Shown: positions 62,309 through 64,000 of the stretch, piece after piece | Layout of the letters: every line of letters begins with the position of its first letter | How positions within the stretch are numbered: the stretch's first letter is position 1 | Source: Coptis chinensis | Taxonomy: Eukaryota; Streptophyta; Magnoliopsida; Ranunculales; Ranunculaceae | Direction: 5' to 3' | DNA: 64,000 bases | Assembly (NCBI GenBank): GCA_015680905.1 | Contig: JADFTS010000049.1 | Location: 62,001 to 126,000 of the forward strand | The notes under the pieces: generated by a model | Told to the model about the DNA's origin: nothing | The model's database searches: none | The model's input: only the letters and a program-made list of their open reading frames with translations | Made by a program: the position numbers and the translations under genes

Positions 62309-62640
62309 TTTCCTTTTTCGAAATGATTTTTTTTTTTAAGTAACAAAACAAAATTTTCTTGCACGAGGGGCAACCAAATAGAGGCCGGGCTTTTTTCCTT
62401 GGGCCTGATCGTTGGAGTATATGCCTACTTTTGCATATCTAACATTGGTTTGCACGATAATTAACTTGAGCAGGAATTCAATGCGTCAAAATGTTCATTT
62501 GGTTGAGACTAGAATAGAAATGTATGACATGAATGACTCTTTAGGAATCGGGAATACATTATTTCATGATAAATTCAGAAAATGTCGTTTATTTTTCTAT
62601 AAATGAATAAATGTGTAATTTTATATCACACTAGTATTTG
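62309..62640. other. AIP2 upstream region
   Basis: This short 5' flank of AIP2 has an A/T-rich stretch next to the start codon. No TATA could be assigned with confidence, and nothing else is recognised. Confidence 0.4.
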
Positions 62641-62656
62641 CCCGTGACATATGGCA

Positions 62657-62765
62657 CAGATATGCGCACCTATTACGCCCCAATACATCCGCCCCTCGTA
62701 CAGCATAGATACACGCACCTATGGCACCCCAATGCATCCGCCCCCGTCGCATCTGCACAGATATC
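62657..62765. repeat. GC-rich minisatellite of about 50 bp
   Basis: Units start 'agatatgcgcacctat', 'agatacacgcacctat' and 'agatatcgc' at about 62,658, 62,707 and 62,759. Each of the first two contains 'ccccaata/gcatccgcccc'. It is C-rich on the plus strand, unlike everything around it. The bordering 'cactagtatttgcccgtga' (62,630) is similar to ends of transposon-derived plant repeats, an unproven impression. Confidence 0.6.
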
Positions 62766-62891
62766 GCTTTTATACGACGCGGCATCATCCCCCCACGGGT
62801 ACAAATCGTGTGCTTTTCGGCCCGACACGCATCCACCTCCCCCCCATTACTTCTGATCTGCTGCGCCTCCTCCCGATCGCATCCGCCCGTA

Positions 62892-63000
62892 CTAAAAAAA
62901 CTCAAATCGAAGCCCATTAGAAACCCGACTAAAAAACTCCAATCCAAATCCATTAGAAGCCCGATAAAAAAACCCAATCGAAACCCACTAAAAATCCAAC
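62892..63000. repeat. 36-bp minisatellite, 3 diverged units
   Basis: Units start at about 62,892, 62,929 and 62,963 with an A run, then 'ctc(c)aatc', then a conserved 'cccattagaaacccga' or variant. It adjoins the GC-rich repeat and appears to belong to the same block. Confidence 0.65.
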
Positions 63001-63323
63001 TGCATTTATTGACTTCAAAAATGATGCAACACTCTTATTCCACACTATTAAACAACCCACACCTCATAAATCCTAGGATTCACCACCTCATAAGCTAGAT
63101 GTCAAGCACCACGAGAATGTCTCTATGAAATGGCATTAACTGTTATAATAGACTTTTGCATATGTTATAATTGTTATTAGACCTTTAGAGAGAGTTGAAA
63201 TTAGTTTCATAAGTTAAATACTGTCACAATTACGTTAAACATATATACCCACTGGTCGTGCGGTATATAATAACACCATATGAACAGACTGTTCTTAGTT
63301 GTTCTCCATTACATGTCTACTTA
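63001..63323. other. Spacer, nothing recognised
   Basis: This AT-rich DNA precedes the stop codon of the next minus-strand gene and should hold its 3' UTR. Confidence 0.4.
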
Positions 63324-63548
63324 TTAGAGTGCAAGCTTTCTGACAACACCAGAGGCTGTTTTGTAAGTCCTTATAATTAGTCCTAACCCCACTCCAACTC
63401 CTAAGCTCACTCCGAAACCCAAACCTATTCCTACCCTCAAACCTGCATTGAACAATGACAGTTCACCTTCTTCACCCACTACTTCTTCCTCTTCATTGTG
63501 ATGTTCATCATTGCTTTCGTATTCTTCAGGAGGCTTGACTCCCGATTC
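63324..63548 (-). CDS. Last exon of a small glycine-zipper membrane protein (partial)
   Basis: After the acceptor 'ccctttgcag|gaatcggg' the exon encodes 74 residues to TAA: an acidic stretch ('NDEHHNEEEEVVGEEGE') followed by 'LSLFNAGLRVGIGLGFGVSL' and 'GVGVGLGLIIRTYK', then a short basic tail. The G-x-G-x-G spacing forms a glycine zipper in a single membrane-spanning helix, with the basic tail on the opposite side to the acidic region. I recall plant proteins of unknown function with the same C-terminus ('GLLVRTYQATTR-like' ends), but cannot name one. The upstream exon was not found with confidence before the right edge of the window; it may lie beyond 64,000. Phase at the acceptor is 0. Confidence 0.6.
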   Translation of the reverse strand, partial: ESGVKPPEEYESNDEHHNEEEEVVGEEGELSLFNAGLRVGIGLGFGVSLGVGVGLGLIIRTYKTASGVVRKLAL

Positions 63549-64000
63549 CTGCAAAGGGATGTAAAAATAATGCTTAGTATCCATTTTATACATGTCATTA
63601 AAGAATTAAGGGTAAATAAGGGGTCAACGGCAAATGGAACAAAATGTTTGGGTTGAATGCCCATGGCCCATGGCTAGACATTCAAGTTGGTTGCTAACCC
63701 ATGAGCCAGACCCATAACAGAAGCACTAAGATCATTAATGGCACTTGGAGAATCCAGACAGGAATTGGACAATGTGCTACCTGATAGCGTGGCACGTGGG
63801 TTTTGTAGGTTAGCGTGGCATTGCAATGTTGTCATTTTGCTAACGCCTGAAGCAGAGTAGAGTGTATGGCATGGAAGAACGACAGCCGCAATATAGTGTC
63901 TTCCTAGAAATTGAAACTACATTTCTTTTTCACATGTTCTTAGAAACTCCTATTTCTTTTCTGCTGCTTCTTAACTCCATTTACTTTTCTTTTTCTTTTT
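63549..64000. other. Intron and possible 5' part of the glycine-zipper gene
   Basis: No exon could be fitted in frame. Short ATG-starting runs exist on the minus strand (for example near 63,838 and 63,984) but none has a donor in the phase required by the last exon. A 'cacgtg' G-box occurs at about 63,791. Confidence 0.35.

Noticed and set aside
39816-63548. A functional gene cluster
   Set aside because: Genes belong to unrelated families on both strands with independent flanks; shared ABA links are too general to imply a cluster.

Overview
This is plant nuclear DNA, most likely from a eudicot. Multi-exon genes with GT-AG introns match plant-specific families (subtilase SBT1.5, FCS-like zinc finger, AIP2-type RING ligase, plant ARID-PHD protein, subgroup XI bHLH). 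The sequence is AT-rich, and SINE, Mutator-like and RT-element remnants lie between genes. The species cannot be resolved.

Layout. Bases 1-29,910 are one uninterrupted satellite array that already runs at the left edge. Its units each have one long module (about 470 bp) plus a variable number of short modules (about 135 bp), so successive anchors are spaced about 740, 880, 1,150 or 1,250 bp apart. Higher levels lie on top: a duplicated left block (1-4.7 kb resembles 9.87-16.5 kb), a local 745-bp amplification, a run of regular 880-bp units, and a 2.52-kb three-unit super-repeat at the right end. The array stops abruptly against decayed copies of an RT-bearing retroelement without LTRs (29.9-32.8 kb). 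A 33-bp minisatellite lies between these copies. Two more tail fragments of the same family lie at 43.3-44.1 kb.

From 32.8 to 39.8 kb the DNA is gene-poor. It holds a tiny secreted six-cysteine peptide gene (34.7 kb), several small tandem repeats and a 1.15-kb Mutator-like non-autonomous element (37.7-38.9 kb). The gene-rich part follows: intronless SBT1.5 (minus), a seven-exon bHLH factor (plus), a 14-exon ARID-PHD protein (minus), a two-exon FLZ protein (minus), a four-exon AIP2-like RING-H2 ligase (minus) and the last exon of a small glycine-zipper membrane protein (minus).

The genes do not form a pathway cluster. AIP2, FLZ and bHLH families all have links to ABA, energy or developmental signalling, but nothing in the layout implies co-regulation. 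The bHLH and AIP2 genes each look intact by homology but carry one or two single-base frame disruptions. The two near homopolymers are best read as possible assembly indels. The most unusual content is the multi-tier satellite and its junction with the retroelement tails. All repeat comparisons and exon models were made by eye.
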